Positions 9,282 to 18,099 are shown, counted from the stretch's first letter. The stretch: 64,000 nt of DNA from Prochlorococcus marinus str. MIT 9301 (GCF_000015965.1 NC_009091.1:372001-436000); one strand, 5' to 3'. Notes: generated by a model not told the origin, from the sequence alone. A program made the numbers and translations.

Positions 9282-9455
9282 TTATTTAGTGTAATTAACA
9301 CCTCTGTAATTTAATTCTGCTTTTTCATTACTTGAAGAAGCGTCATCCATTCTGTTGGTGTATACGTTTCTTCTGTAGGTAAGTTCAACAAGTTGCTTTT
9401 TAGCAGCTTCTTTGTTTTGAACGTAGTTTTTACCTCTGTAAGTTAAAGTAGTCAT
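9282..9455 (-). CDS. DUF4278 small protein under glutamine riboswitch control
   Basis: This 57-residue basic protein has three copies of an LTYRGxxY-like motif: LTYRGKNY, LTYRRNVY and LNYRGVNY, the DUF4278 signature. I chose the ATG at 9455 (MTTLTYRG). An in-frame ATG at 9491 lies inside the riboswitch helix, and another at 9479 falls at the riboswitch 3' end; neither looks like a sensible start. No good Shine-Dalgarno precedes 9455, and the G-rich 3' end of the riboswitch lies about 24 bases upstream. Function is unknown. Its promoter carries an NtcA box and its leader a glutamine-II riboswitch, so production when nitrogen is plentiful is inferred, as for the glutamine synthetase inactivating factors of other cyanobacteria. 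It has no sequence resemblance to those that I can see. Confidence 0.85.
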   Translation of the reverse strand: MTTLTYRGKNYVQNKEAAKKQLVELTYRRNVYTNRMDDASSSNEKAELNYRGVNYTK

Positions 9456-9473
9456 GTTTCGATGTGACAACAC

Positions 9474-9530
9474 GGCCATCCCCCGTTCCATGGTATGACT
9501 CGAACTGCGCCCTCAAATGAGGGTGAACGA
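9474..9530 (-). ncRNA. Glutamine-II riboswitch (Downstream-peptide RNA)
   Basis: Read on the minus strand, the leader holds an outer helix CGUUC / GAACG (9525-9529 with the segment near 9485-9489), an inner hairpin CCCUC-AUUU-GAGGG (9510-9523), then CGCAGUUCGAGUCAUACC and a G-rich 3' end. CCAU in the loop could pair with AUGG near 9476-9479 as a pseudoknot. This layout, and its position before a short ORF in a marine cyanobacterium, fits the Downstream-peptide (glutamine-II) class, which binds L-glutamine. The match is to a remembered consensus, not a covariance-model hit. Confidence 0.8.
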
Positions 9531-9534
9531 AAAA

Positions 9535-9548
9535 GTAGCAATTGCTAC
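9535..9548 (-). promoter_or_regulatory. NtcA binding site overlapping the start point
   Basis: GTAGCAATTGCTAC is a perfect 14-base palindrome and an exact match to the NtcA consensus GTA-N8-TAC. It covers roughly +1 to +14 of the promoter upstream of the DUF4278 leader. NtcA usually activates from a site centred near -41; a site at the start point implies repression under nitrogen limitation. Confidence 0.75.
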
Positions 9549-9554
9549 CAAATT

Positions 9555-9584
9555 ATTATAAGCGTATTTTTAACTGCATGTCTA
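9555..9584 (-). promoter_or_regulatory. Sigma70-type promoter of the DUF4278 gene
   Basis: On the minus strand, TAGACA (9584-9579) is followed after 18 bases by a consensus TATAAT (9560-9555). The predicted start point near 9548 puts the whole glutamine riboswitch in the leader. It is one of the strongest promoter matches in the window. Confidence 0.75.
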
Positions 9585-9710
9585 TCTTTTACAAATAGAA
9601 ACGAAGATTTAATGTTTTTTTAATTATTATCTTAGGTAAATTTTTTTATAAATAGTCTCTAAAAAGGATTATGTTTATATTTGGTTTAATCTTCATTTAA
9701 CTATTTATTT

Positions 9711-9968
9711 ATGACAGGTTTTTTATATTTCTTGGGAAATACTTTAAGGTGGCCAGTGTTAAAGCCAAAAGAATTTTTTTCACTACATGCTTATTTTTCA
9801 ATTATTTATTTGATAACTTTTACTTTAAGTAAATATGATGTAAGCCAATCAAATTTAGTTTTTACTTTAGGAATTCTTGCACCTCTTTTAATCGCTATTG
9901 GTCAAGGACTTCCAATTGATTGCCTTGATATGGAATCATCTTTGTTGAAGGAATTAAAAACTAAATAA
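9711..9968 (+). CDS. Small predicted membrane protein, unknown function
   Basis: An 85-residue protein that I do not recognise. It has two hydrophobic stretches (about residues 26-40 and 48-64), separated by a short polar turn, with a cytoplasmic-looking charged tail. A PKEFF segment precedes the first helix. It starts with ATG at 9711, is divergent from the riboswitch-DUF4278 unit, and converges with nfu. Its clean start and the dense packing around it suggest a real gene. It could be a picocyanobacterial conserved hypothetical protein. Confidence 0.7.
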   Translation: MTGFLYFLGNTLRWPVLKPKEFFSLHAYFSIIYLITFTLSKYDVSQSNLVFTLGILAPLLIAIGQGLPIDCLDMESSLLKELKTK

Positions 9969-9988
9969 TATATTTCAGTTAAAAATTT

Positions 9989-10234
9989 TTATAAAACTTG
10001 GACAACTTCGCTTATTTCAGGAATCATTTCTTTTAACTTTCTTTCAATACCCATTTTGAGAGTCATAGTGCTGCTTGGGCAACTACCACATGCTCCTTGA
10101 AGTCTGACTTTGACAATTGGACCATCTATCTCTGCAATCTCTACATTACCTCCATCAGAAATTAAAAAAGGTCTTAGCTCGTCAAGGACTTTTTCTACAT
10201 TTTCGTTTGTCAGCGAGAGTGTTTCAGTACTCAT
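9989..10234 (-). CDS. nfu: NifU C-terminal-domain iron-sulfur scaffold protein
   Basis: This 81-residue protein is a stand-alone NifU C-terminal (Nfu) domain, which carries and transfers iron-sulfur clusters, in cyanobacteria notably to photosystem [10 protein letters not shown] near residues 45-53 contains the CxxC cluster motif, preceded by the typical DGGNVEI segment and followed by the [14 protein letters not shown] helix. The length matches single-domain NfuA/NifU-like proteins of cyanobacteria. It is divergent from mqo, with 70 bases between the start codons. Confidence 0.95.
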   Translation of the reverse strand: MSTETLSLTNENVEKVLDELRPFLISDGGNVEIAEIDGPIVKVRLQGACGSCPSSTMTLKMGIERKLKEMIPEISEVVQVL

Positions 10235-10304
10235 AATTTTGGATTAACTTTATAATAAGCCTAGAAAGAAATCTGATTAATTGCAAAAAAGATAATTTTC
10301 TGTT

Positions 10305-11801
10305 GTGACTTCATCTAAAAATCCCACTAATGACAATAGCTACTTTGATGCAGTCTTAGTAGGAGGAGGGATAATGAGTAGTACTTTAGCCCTCCTGATT
10401 TCAGAAGTTTTACCAGATATAAAATTTCTTATTATAGAAAAATTAAATGCTCCAGGAAGTGAAAGTACTGGCGCTTTTAATAATGCAGGTACAGGACATG
10501 CGGCTAATTGCGAATTAAACTATACCCCTTTAGATGAAAAAGGAAATTTAAAAATAGATAAAGCGCTCTCAATAAATCGTTCTTTTGAAACATCCATGTC
10601 TTTATGGGCATCATTGTATGAAGCAGGGAAAATTGATATTAAGAAGTTTCTAAAATTTATTCCTCATATTAGCTTTGTGTCTGGTCAGGATAATATTTCT
10701 TTTTTAAAAAAAAGATTTCAGAAAATGACCGAAAATCCTGAATTTATCGATATGGAATTTTCTTCATCTTTTGATGAAATTTCATCATGGGCTCCTCTAA
10801 TAACAAAAGATAGAAATCCATCTACTCAAATTGCAGCTACCAGAATAGGAAGAGGAACTGATATTAATTTTGAGGCTTTAACTAAAGAGTATTTGTCTTT
10901 AGTTTCCTTAAACAAAAATGTTGAAATTAGATACAAAACAGAATTAGTAGATTTAAAGAAAATTGATAAAAAACAATGGGAACTAGAAATTAGTTCTGAA
11001 GGTAGAAAAACTTCAATTAGAACTGGCTATGTTTTTCTTGGTGCTGGTGGAAAAACAATTAATTATTTACAAAAATCAAAAATTCCAGAAGCAAAAAGTT
11101 ATGGTGGATTTCCTGTTAGTGGGAAATGGCTTATTTGCGAGAAAAAAGATCTAACAGAAAAACATAACTCAAAAGTTTATGGTAAAGCTGATATTGGATC
11201 GCCACCAATGTCTGTACCTCATCTAGACACTAGATGGATTGATAATAAAAAACTTCTTTTATATGGACCTTTTGCTGGATTTACAACGAAATTTTTAAAA
11301 CAAAGTTCATATTTTGACTTATTTAGTTCAATTAAAAAGAATAATATTTTTTCTATGTTAGACGTTGGTTTCAAGAATAATGATTTAATTAATTACTTAA
11401 TATCACAATCATTAAAGAACCATAACTCAAGAGTTGAAAATTTAAAGAATATGATGCCTTCAGCTAATTCGTCTGATTGGTATTTAAAGAATGCTGGGCA
11501 AAGAGTCCAAATAATTAAAAAAACTGAAGCTGGTGGTTCTTTGAAATTTGGAACTGAGATTGTGAATTCATCTGATGGATCATTATCTGCTTTGTTAGGG
11601 GCATCTCCCGGAGCAAGTACTGCGGTCTCAATTATGGTTAAGGTTCTAGAAAAATCTGTCTTTTTTTTAAACGACAAGCATAATCTTCAGAAAAAAATAA
11701 ATGACTTAATCTATCCAGAACTATCGGACTCTGAAAATAATAGTACCTTCATAAAAGACATCAAAAAAAGAAATAATTCCATTTTTGGTTTCCATCCATA
11801 A
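10305..11801 (+). CDS. mqo: Malate:quinone oxidoreductase
   Basis: Mqo is a membrane-associated FAD enzyme that oxidises malate to oxaloacetate and passes electrons to quinone. The FAD-binding motif [15 protein letters not shown] is at residues 15-29, and the [26 protein letters not shown] and [11 protein letters not shown] segments are characteristic. At 498 residues it is full length. Translation starts at the GTG at 10305, since no upstream ATG is in frame. It stands alone between nfu and lepA. It probably replaces or supplements NAD malate dehydrogenase here, but absence of that enzyme cannot be judged from one window. Confidence 0.95.
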   Translation: MTSSKNPTNDNSYFDAVLVGGGIMSSTLALLISEVLPDIKFLIIEKLNAPGSESTGAFNNAGTGHAANCELNYTPLDEKGNLKIDKALSINRSFETSMSLWASLYEAGKIDIKKFLKFIPHISFVSGQDNISFLKKRFQKMTENPEFIDMEFSSSFDEISSWAPLITKDRNPSTQIAATRIGRGTDINFEALTKEYLSLVSLNKNVEIRYKTELVDLKKIDKKQWELEISSEGRKTSIRTGYVFLGAGGKTINYLQKSKIPEAKSYGGFPVSGKWLICEKKDLTEKHNSKVYGKADIGSPPMSVPHLDTRWIDNKKLLLYGPFAGFTTKFLKQSSYFDLFSSIKKNNIFSMLDVGFKNNDLINYLISQSLKNHNSRVENLKNMMPSANSSDWYLKNAGQRVQIIKKTEAGGSLKFGTEIVNSSDGSLSALLGASPGASTAVSIMVKVLEKSVFFLNDKHNLQKKINDLIYPELSDSENNSTFIKDIKKRNNSIFGFHP

Positions 11802-11856
11802 TTCTAATTAGCTAGTATTAATCAAGATGTAATAAGAGGAGAATTTTTCTTTCTAT

Positions 11857-13665
11857 ATGACTGATATATCGGTTTCAAAAATTAGAAATTTCTGCATAAT
11901 TGCTCATATTGACCATGGTAAATCTACCCTTGCAGATAGGTTGCTCCAAGATACTGGTACTGTGCAGCAAAGGGATATGCAAGAACAATTTTTGGACAGT
12001 ATGGATCTTGAAAGAGAGAGAGGAATTACTATCAAGTTACAAGCCGCTAGGATGAAATATAAAGCTGATGATTCTCAAGAATATGTTTTGAACTTAATAG
12101 ATACTCCAGGGCATGTTGATTTCTCTTATGAGGTTAGTAGATCTCTTCAAGCTTGTGAAGGCGCCTTACTTGTTGTTGATGCAAGTCAAGGAGTAGAAGC
12201 TCAAACCTTAGCTAATGTTTATCTTGCCTTAGAAAATAATCTTGAAATAATTCCTGTTTTAAATAAAGTAGATTTGCCAGGGGCTGATGCTGAAAAAATA
12301 AAACAAGAAATTGAGGAAATTATTGGACTTGATACATCTAATGCAATAAATTGTTCAGCAAAAACTGGAGTTGGTATTAAAGATATTTTGGAAGCAATCG
12401 TAAGAAGAGTACCTCCTCCTCAAGATGAAATTAAACTACCTACGAAGGCACTGATTTTTGATTCTTATTATGATCCTTACAGGGGAGTTATTGTTTATTT
12501 CAGGGTGATATCTGGGTCTCTAAATAAGAGAGAAAAAATATTATTAATGGCAAGTAAGAAAAATTACGAACTAGATGAGATAGGAATAATGGCGCCTGAT
12601 CAGCAGCAAGTTGATGAATTACATGCAGGAGAAGTTGGTTATTTAGCTGCTTCTATAAAATCAGTTGCTGATGCGAGAGTGGGAGATACGATTACTCTTT
12701 TAAATTCACCTGCCAATGATCCTTTGCCTGGATATAAGACAGCAAATCCTATGGTTTTTTGTGGCTTATTCCCGACTGATGCTGATCAATTCCCAGATTT
12801 AAGAGTATCACTAGAAAAATTACAATTATCTGATGCAGCTTTAAAATATGAGCCCGAAACTAGTAGCGCAATGGGCTTCGGATTTAGGTGCGGATTCCTA
12901 GGACTTCTTCATATGGAGATTGTTCAAGAAAGGTTAGAAAGAGAATATGACTTGGATCTAATCGTAACGGCACCATCAGTTATCTATAAAGTTAATTTAA
13001 ATCATCAGGAACATATCTTTATTGATAATCCTTCTACAATTCCTGATCCACAACTTAGAGAATCAATAGAAGAGCCTTATGTGAAAATGGAAATTTATGC
13101 TCCCAATGAATTTAATGGAACATTAATGGGTTTATGTCAGGAAAGAAGGGGAGTATTTATAGATATGAAATACATAACAACAGATCGAGTTACCTTGATT
13201 TATGAAATTCCATTAGCAGAAGTTGTTACAGATTTCTTTGATCAAATGAAAAGTAGAACCCAAGGTTATGCATCAATGGAATATCATTTGATGGGCTATA
13301 GAAAAAATGACCTTGTTAGATTAGATGTTCTAATAAACTCAGAAAGAGCAGATCCATTAACTTCGATTGTTCATAAAGATAAGGCTTACGGAATTGGCAG
13401 AAGTTTAGTTGAGAAATTAAAAGAACTTATTCCAAAACAACAATTTAAAATACCTATTCAAGCATCAATCGGTAGCAGGATTATTGCAAGTGAAAGCATA
13501 AGTGCTTTGCGAAAAGATGTTTTATCTAAATGTTATGGAGGGGATATTTCTAGGAAAAAGAAACTTTTAAAGAAACAAGCCAAAGGTAAAAAGAGGATGA
13601 AGGCAATGGGTAAAGTTGAAGTCCCTCAAGAAGCTTTTATGGCAGTCTTGAAATTAAACCAGTAA
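11857..13665 (+). CDS. lepA: Elongation factor 4 (back-translocating GTPase LepA)
   Basis: LepA is a ribosome-dependent GTPase that back-translocates or remodels stalled ribosomes. All G motifs are present: [32 protein letters not shown] and CSAKTG. The C-terminal domain specific to EF-4 ([16 protein letters not shown]...) is intact, and the length (602) is standard. It begins 55 bases after mqo and is preceded by a GAGGAGAA-like ribosome-binding sequence. It belongs to the ordinary translation set, and I see nothing odd. Confidence 0.98.
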   Translation: MTDISVSKIRNFCIIAHIDHGKSTLADRLLQDTGTVQQRDMQEQFLDSMDLERERGITIKLQAARMKYKADDSQEYVLNLIDTPGHVDFSYEVSRSLQACEGALLVVDASQGVEAQTLANVYLALENNLEIIPVLNKVDLPGADAEKIKQEIEEIIGLDTSNAINCSAKTGVGIKDILEAIVRRVPPPQDEIKLPTKALIFDSYYDPYRGVIVYFRVISGSLNKREKILLMASKKNYELDEIGIMAPDQQQVDELHAGEVGYLAASIKSVADARVGDTITLLNSPANDPLPGYKTANPMVFCGLFPTDADQFPDLRVSLEKLQLSDAALKYEPETSSAMGFGFRCGFLGLLHMEIVQERLEREYDLDLIVTAPSVIYKVNLNHQEHIFIDNPSTIPDPQLRESIEEPYVKMEIYAPNEFNGTLMGLCQERRGVFIDMKYITTDRVTLIYEIPLAEVVTDFFDQMKSRTQGYASMEYHLMGYRKNDLVRLDVLINSERADPLTSIVHKDKAYGIGRSLVEKLKELIPKQQFKIPIQASIGSRIIASESISALRKDVLSKCYGGDISRKKKLLKKQAKGKKRMKAMGKVEVPQEAFMAVLKLNQ

Positions 13666-13743
13666 TTTCTTTTAATTTAAAATTTATAGCTATTTATTTT
13701 TTAAAGAATTGGGTATATTTCATTTATATCTTTAAAAAAGATT

Positions 13744-14589
13744 TTGGATATTAACTCATTTTATCGTGTCGGCTCAAATATCAGAAAAGCTGGGTTTCTA
13801 ATTGTACTTTTTTATCTTCTTGTCGTTTTAATAATGAAATTTTTAGAGGCCAATAATTTTTTTGGCTATTCATTTTCAATGTTAAGCAATGATATCTTTG
13901 CCCCTCCTTCTCTTAATCATTTTTGTGGCACAGATAGATTAGGAAGAGATGTTTGCTTAAGAACTTTGCAAGGATCATCATTAGCGATAGAAGTTGTATT
14001 CTTAGCTATTCTTTTTTCATTAAGTTTGGGTTTGCCATTGGGATTATTAAGTGGATATTTTGGAGGTTTTTTTGATAAATGCTTATCACTAATAATGGAT
14101 ACAATTTTTTCAATACCTGTAATTTTGCTTTCAGTTGTTGTCGCTTTTGTATTGGGTAAGGGTATCCTTAACGCGGCTTTGGCATTGTGTATTGTTTACT
14201 CTCCTCAGTATTTTAGATTAATCAGAAATCAGACAATATTGGTTAAATCCGAAACTTATGTGGAGGCAGCTCAAGTTGCAGGAGCTGATGTTAAAAAAAT
14301 TATTTTTAAATATATTCTCCCAAATGTAATAACACCGTTGCCTATTCTGCTTACCCTAAATGCTGCAGATGCTGTTTTGGTATTAGGAAGTTTAGGATTT
14401 TTAGGCCTTGGCGTTCCTGCAGATGTCCCAGAGTGGGGAGGTGATTTAAATCTGGCTCTTGCCGCTTTACCTACAGGTATCTGGTGGACGGCTTTGTTCC
14501 CAGGTTTGGCAATGTTTTTTTTAGTTTTAGGTCTTTCTTTTATAGGAGAGGACCTTGAAGAAATTTTCGATAGTCAAAATTCTGAATAA
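13744..14589 (+). CDS. ABC transporter permease, dipeptide/oligopeptide (DppC) type
   Basis: This is an integral membrane permease of the peptide/nickel ABC family. GTDRLGRDVCLRTLQG near residue 60 is typical of the DppC subgroup, and EAAQVAGADVKKIIFKYILPN is the EAA loop that contacts the ATPase. About six hydrophobic segments are visible, plus the FLGLGVPADVPEWG signature. At 281 residues it is complete. The start is a TTG at 13744. No ATPase, partner permease or binding protein lies nearby, so it must work with genes elsewhere or be an orphan. The substrate is unknown; oligopeptides are the family default. Confidence 0.9.
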   Translation: MDINSFYRVGSNIRKAGFLIVLFYLLVVLIMKFLEANNFFGYSFSMLSNDIFAPPSLNHFCGTDRLGRDVCLRTLQGSSLAIEVVFLAILFSLSLGLPLGLLSGYFGGFFDKCLSLIMDTIFSIPVILLSVVVAFVLGKGILNAALALCIVYSPQYFRLIRNQTILVKSETYVEAAQVAGADVKKIIFKYILPNVITPLPILLTLNAADAVLVLGSLGFLGLGVPADVPEWGGDLNLALAALPTGIWWTALFPGLAMFFLVLGLSFIGEDLEEIFDSQNSE

Positions 14590-14591
14590 AT

Positions 14592-15263
14592 TTAGTTATC
14601 TGTAATAGGATCAAGTTCTCCGTTATCATTCAACTTTGGATATTCTTTAGCTGATTTTTTATACACTGCAGCTAATTCTGGGTAACACCATTCAAAAAGT
14701 GTTTTTTGATATTCATCCATGTTTAATCCTTCTCCATTAGCTGGCAATATACCTTTATTTTTTCTTTGGCGAACAGCTTCAAATAATAATATTGAAGCAG
14801 CAACTGAAACATTCAGAGATTGAACCATACCTCTCATTGGTATAAAAATTGATTGATCAACCATTGATTTAAGTTCATTACTTAGTCCCCATTTTTCTGC
14901 TCCTAAAACAAAACATGTATTTTGAGAATAATCAAAATTTCTATAATCTACTGATTCACTATTAAGAGTTGTTCCATATAATTTAAAACCCTTATTCTTT
15001 AAATCAGATATTGCCGTGATAGTGTTTTCATGATTATTCAGTTTTACCCATTTTTGACTTCCTTGAGCGGTACTATTAAAAGTCTTAACGGCATTCGTTT
15101 TGCTAATAAAATTTGCTTCGAAAACTCCTGCTGCATCACATGTCCTTAATATCGCAGATAAATTATGTGGTTTATTGACATCCTCAACTAAAACAGTCAA
15201 GTTTTTCATTCTGCAATCTAAAACACTTTTGATTCGTTCAAATCTTCTTGGCAAAATTGACAT
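14592..15263 (-). CDS. trmH: tRNA (guanosine-2'-O-)-methyltransferase, SpoU/TrmH family
   Basis: It is a SPOUT-fold methyltransferase, likely making Gm18 in the tRNA D-loop. The three SpoU motifs are present: NLSAILRTCDAAGV, FVLGAEKWGLSNEL and SLNVSVAASILLFEAV. The N-terminal RRFERIKSVLDCR and the C-terminal extension to 223 residues match TrmH rather than RlmB. It converges with the DppC-like permease gene, with only 2 bases between the stop codons. Exact substrate is inferred from subfamily features. Confidence 0.93.
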   Translation of the reverse strand: MSILPRRFERIKSVLDCRMKNLTVLVEDVNKPHNLSAILRTCDAAGVFEANFISKTNAVKTFNSTAQGSQKWVKLNNHENTITAISDLKNKGFKLYGTTLNSESVDYRNFDYSQNTCFVLGAEKWGLSNELKSMVDQSIFIPMRGMVQSLNVSVAASILLFEAVRQRKNKGILPANGEGLNMDEYQKTLFEWCYPELAAVYKKSAKEYPKLNDNGELDPITDN

Positions 15264-15359
15264 TTATAATTTTTTCACACTTTAAAATTATATTCAAAAA
15301 ATATTGATTACCTATTAAATCTCTTGGTTTATAATATTTTGGTAGTTTAAATTAACTCA

Positions 15360-15563
15360 ATGGCATACATAGAATGGGACTATACAGTAATAACAAGTAT
15401 GGTAGAAAAACAAGGGTGGGATTTACCTGATCGTGAATCGGAAGAATGGAATAAATTTAAAGATGAATTAGGAGAAAAAATGAGAGGTGTTGGACTTATT
15501 TTTGAAAAATATTGTAAATTTACTCCTGACGTAGGTGAAGGAGTTCATCTTCTAGATGATTGA
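15360..15563 (+). CDS. Small acidic conserved-type hypothetical protein
   Basis: A 67-residue acidic protein that I do not recognise by function. It begins MAYIEWDYTVITSMVEKQGW and ends in an acidic GEGVHLLDD tail. No membrane segment or cysteine cluster is present; there is a single cysteine. It starts with ATG at 15360, is divergent from trmH, and is followed by a dyad that may end its transcript. Its regular amphipathic pattern suggests a small folded protein. No role can be proposed. Confidence 0.7.
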   Translation: MAYIEWDYTVITSMVEKQGWDLPDRESEEWNKFKDELGEKMRGVGLIFEKYCKFTPDVGEGVHLLDD

Positions 15564-15580
15564 TCATAAATAATTTTAAA

Positions 15581-15606
15581 CCATTGATGTATCCCTTAAT
15601 CAATGG
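15581..15606 (+). terminator. Dyad after the 67-residue gene, possible terminator
   Basis: CCATTGAT and ATCAATGG form a perfect 8-base stem around a 10-base loop, 17 bases past a stop codon. No T-run follows, so termination is uncertain; it may only protect the 3' end. The rest of the spacer to 15740 is AT-rich with nothing else I can name. Confidence 0.35.
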
Positions 15607-15740
15607 CTTATTAATTAATAAGATAATATAATTTCACTAAATTAGAACTGGCAAATATTAAGGCTTTATAAAGCTTGTATTCAAAAAAAAATTTTTTATT
15701 CCACAAAAAAGTTATTTAATTTCTATATTTGAATAAAAAT

Positions 15741-16133
15741 ATGAAAAATAAATTAACCTTCTTATTCGATGGTGGTTGTCCACTTTGTTTGAGAGAAACA
15801 AATTTTCTTAAAAAAAGAGATACCTCAAATCAAATTGCATTTGTAGATATTAATAGTAAAGATTATGATCAAAGTCTTTTTAATAACATCTCATATTCAG
15901 AAGCTATGTCAAACCTGCATGGGATTACTGAAAATGATGAAATTATTAGGGGATTAGACGTACTTGCATATTCTTATGAATTAGTTGGTTTAGGCTGGGT
16001 TTATTATCCCTTGAAGATTAAGCTCTTATCTCCATTATTGAGATTGGTTTACAGATATTGGGCAAAATATAGACTTCAAATTACAGGTAGATCCGATATT
16101 GAAAAACTTTGTACCTCACAATGTGAACAATAA
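15741..16133 (+). CDS. DCC-family thiol-disulfide oxidoreductase-like protein (DUF393)
   Basis: This 130-residue protein belongs to the DCC (DUF393) family, thioredoxin-fold proteins with an N-terminal DxxCPxC. Here FDGGCPLC is at residues 8-15. The remainder shows the family helices, including the LSPLLRLVYRYWAKYR segment. I use the ATG at 15741 rather than a TTG four codons upstream. It is the first gene of a tight operon with a TIGR03643 protein, a DUF2256 protein and a photolyase, with spacers of 2-3 bases or an overlap. A redox role in light-damage repair is inferred only from this context. Confidence 0.88.
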   Translation: MKNKLTFLFDGGCPLCLRETNFLKKRDTSNQIAFVDINSKDYDQSLFNNISYSEAMSNLHGITENDEIIRGLDVLAYSYELVGLGWVYYPLKIKLLSPLLRLVYRYWAKYRLQITGRSDIEKLCTSQCEQ

Positions 16134-16135
16134 AT

Positions 16136-16372
16136 ATGGAAAGTATCGATATAGACAGAGTAATAGAAATGTGCTGGGAAGATAGAACACCCTTTGAAGC
16201 TATCGAGTATCAATTTGGTTTAAAAGAGGAAGATGCGATAAAAATTATGCGTCAAAATCTTAAACCCAAATCTTTCAAAGTCTGGAGAAAGAGAGTTTCG
16301 GGAAGAAATACAAAACATATGGCCCTTAAAGATTCAACTAGATTTAAATCTACTCATAAAAGAAAATTATAA
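16136..16372 (+). CDS. TIGR03643-family small protein
   Basis: This 78-residue basic protein matches what I recall of the TIGR03643 family, found near photolyase-like genes. It has an N-terminal helix-turn-helix-like segment (IDIDRVIEMCWEDRTPFEAIEYQFGL) and a strongly basic C-terminus (FKVWRKRVSGRNTKH and a KRKL end), suggesting nucleic-acid contact. The function is unknown. It starts 2 bases after the DCC gene and is followed by the DUF2256 ORF 3 bases later. Its conserved company with DUF2256 and photolyase makes a shared DNA-repair function plausible. Confidence 0.82.
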   Translation: MESIDIDRVIEMCWEDRTPFEAIEYQFGLKEEDAIKIMRQNLKPKSFKVWRKRVSGRNTKHMALKDSTRFKSTHKRKL

Positions 16373-16375
16373 ATT

Positions 16376-16507
16376 TTGAAAAATCTTTCTACTAAAACTT
16401 GTCCTGTTTGCAATAGGCCGTTTGAGTGGCGTAAAAAATGGAAAAACTGTTGGGATGATGTTATCTACTGTTCAAAAAGGTGTAGTAACAGGAAGTCGCA
16501 AAGATGA
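16376..16507 (+). CDS. DUF2256 zinc-ribbon-like small protein
   Basis: A 43-residue protein read from a TTG at 16376. It has four cysteines in a CPVC ... CSKRC arrangement ([28 protein letters not shown]), which is the DUF2256 pattern and looks like a small zinc-binding module with a basic tail. Its TGA overlaps the photolyase ATG by four bases (ATGA), so the two are translationally coupled. The gene is very short and easily missed. DUF2256 genes commonly accompany this photolyase class, which supports the call. The biochemical role is unknown. Confidence 0.88.
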   Translation: MKNLSTKTCPVCNRPFEWRKKWKNCWDDVIYCSKRCSNRKSQR

Positions 16508-17994
16508 AACAAGTATCAATTATTTTCCCGAATCAACTTTTTAGAGAAAGCCCAATCTTAAAAATAAATTGTGAAGTTTTGATTTTGGAAGACTCATTAT
16601 TTTTTGGAAATGATAAATTTCATAAATTAATTAATCATAAAAATAAGTTGGTTTTTCATAGAGCATCTATGCTCGCTTATAAAAATTATTTAGAAATATC
16701 TGGCTTTAAAGTTTTATATATCGAAAACAAGAATAATGTTTCTACAGTTGATTACTTATCGGAATTTATTAAAAATAAATATCAGAAAATAAATCTCATT
16801 GACCCTCATGATTTTTTAATATTGAAGAGGATTAATAATTTTGTCGAAAGTAATAATTTAGATTTAAATATTTTACCTTCTCCTATGTTTATGAGCCGTG
16901 AAGATTTAAAAGATTTATTTGTATCAAATGCAAAAAAACCTCTTATGGGGAGATTTTATGAGAATCAAAGAAAGAGCCAAAAGATATTAGTTAATCCTGA
17001 TGATACACCTGAAGGTGGTAAATGGAGTTTCGATGAAATGAACAGAAAAAAATTACCAAAAAAAATAAATATACCCGATACACCTAAATTACAAAAAAAT
17101 AAATTTGTAGTTAATGCAGAAAGGTCATTAGCCAATTTTGATATTGAGTTTATTGGTGAAAGCAATAACTTTTTATATCCAACTAATTTTGAAGAGGCAG
17201 ATGAATGGTTAAATGATTTTTTTAAACATAGATTTTTTTTATTTGGAGATTATGAGGATGCTATTTCTAAGGAAAATTCTTTTTTATGGCACAGTTTACT
17301 TTCTCCTCTTTTAAATAGCGGCTTATTAACACCAGATGTAGTAGTAAATAAAGCATTACTTTTTGCAAAAAATAATAATGTTCCTATCAACTCTTTAGAG
17401 GGTTTTATTCGTCAAATTATTGGATGGAGAGAATTTATTTGCCTCGTCTATAAAAAGTACGGAACAAAGATGCGAAACAGTAATTTTTGGAATTTTGAAG
17501 AGAAGCCAATTCCAAAATCTTTTTATCAAGGAAATACAGGAATTGAACCTGTAGACGTTGTTATAAAAAATATTATTAAATTTGGTTATTGTCATCATAT
17601 TGAGCGGCTAATGATTGTTGGCAACTTTATGCTTTTATGTAGAATTCACCCCAACCAAGTTTATAAATGGTTTATGGAAATGTTTATTGATTCGTATGAT
17701 TGGGTTATGGTCCCAAATGTTTACGGAATGAGTCAGTTTAGTGATGGTGGAATCTTTTCAACAAAGCCATATATATCAAGCTCTAATTATGTAAAAAAAA
17801 TGTCTAATTTTAAAAGCGGCCCATGGTGTGAAATATGGGATGGCTTATTTTGGAAATTCATTAAAGATAATGAAAGCTTTTTTAGAAAGCAATATCGTCT
17901 GGCAATGTTAACTAGAAATCTCGATAAAATGTCAGAGGAAAAATTAAATAATCACCTAAAAACGGCCGATAAATTTTTAAGAGATATTCAATAA
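16504..17994 (+). CDS. Cryptochrome/photolyase-related protein of the FeS-BCP (prokaryotic 6-4 photolyase) class, lacking most cluster cysteines
   Basis: The 496-residue protein has the fold of the PhrB-like (deoxyribodipyrimidine photolyase-related, DUF523-type N-terminus) class: GWRE near 308, [14 protein letters not shown] at 362-375, [18 protein letters not shown] at 399-416. Relatives repair UV (6-4) lesions with FAD and carry a [4Fe-4S] cluster on four cysteines. Here the first ligand position appears as Pro in TGIEPVD (345-351), the paired cysteines appear as MSNFKSGP (433-440), and only C442 is kept; the connecting loop looks shortened. This is an alignment from memory. It closes a four-gene operon and overlaps DUF2256 by 4 bases. 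Confidence 0.9.
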   Translation: MKQVSIIFPNQLFRESPILKINCEVLILEDSLFFGNDKFHKLINHKNKLVFHRASMLAYKNYLEISGFKVLYIENKNNVSTVDYLSEFIKNKYQKINLIDPHDFLILKRINNFVESNNLDLNILPSPMFMSREDLKDLFVSNAKKPLMGRFYENQRKSQKILVNPDDTPEGGKWSFDEMNRKKLPKKINIPDTPKLQKNKFVVNAERSLANFDIEFIGESNNFLYPTNFEEADEWLNDFFKHRFFLFGDYEDAISKENSFLWHSLLSPLLNSGLLTPDVVVNKALLFAKNNNVPINSLEGFIRQIIGWREFICLVYKKYGTKMRNSNFWNFEEKPIPKSFYQGNTGIEPVDVVIKNIIKFGYCHHIERLMIVGNFMLLCRIHPNQVYKWFMEMFIDSYDWVMVPNVYGMSQFSDGGIFSTKPYISSSNYVKKMSNFKSGPWCEIWDGLFWKFIKDNESFFRKQYRLAMLTRNLDKMSEEKLNNHLKTADKFLRDIQ

Positions 17995-18099
17995 ATTAAG
18001 GGTAATCATCTACAGTTGGCTTTGAAAAATTAAAAGAATATTATGTTATGAAGAAATATTAAGTACGGATGTTAGCTTAGAAAAAATTAGATTTATCTA

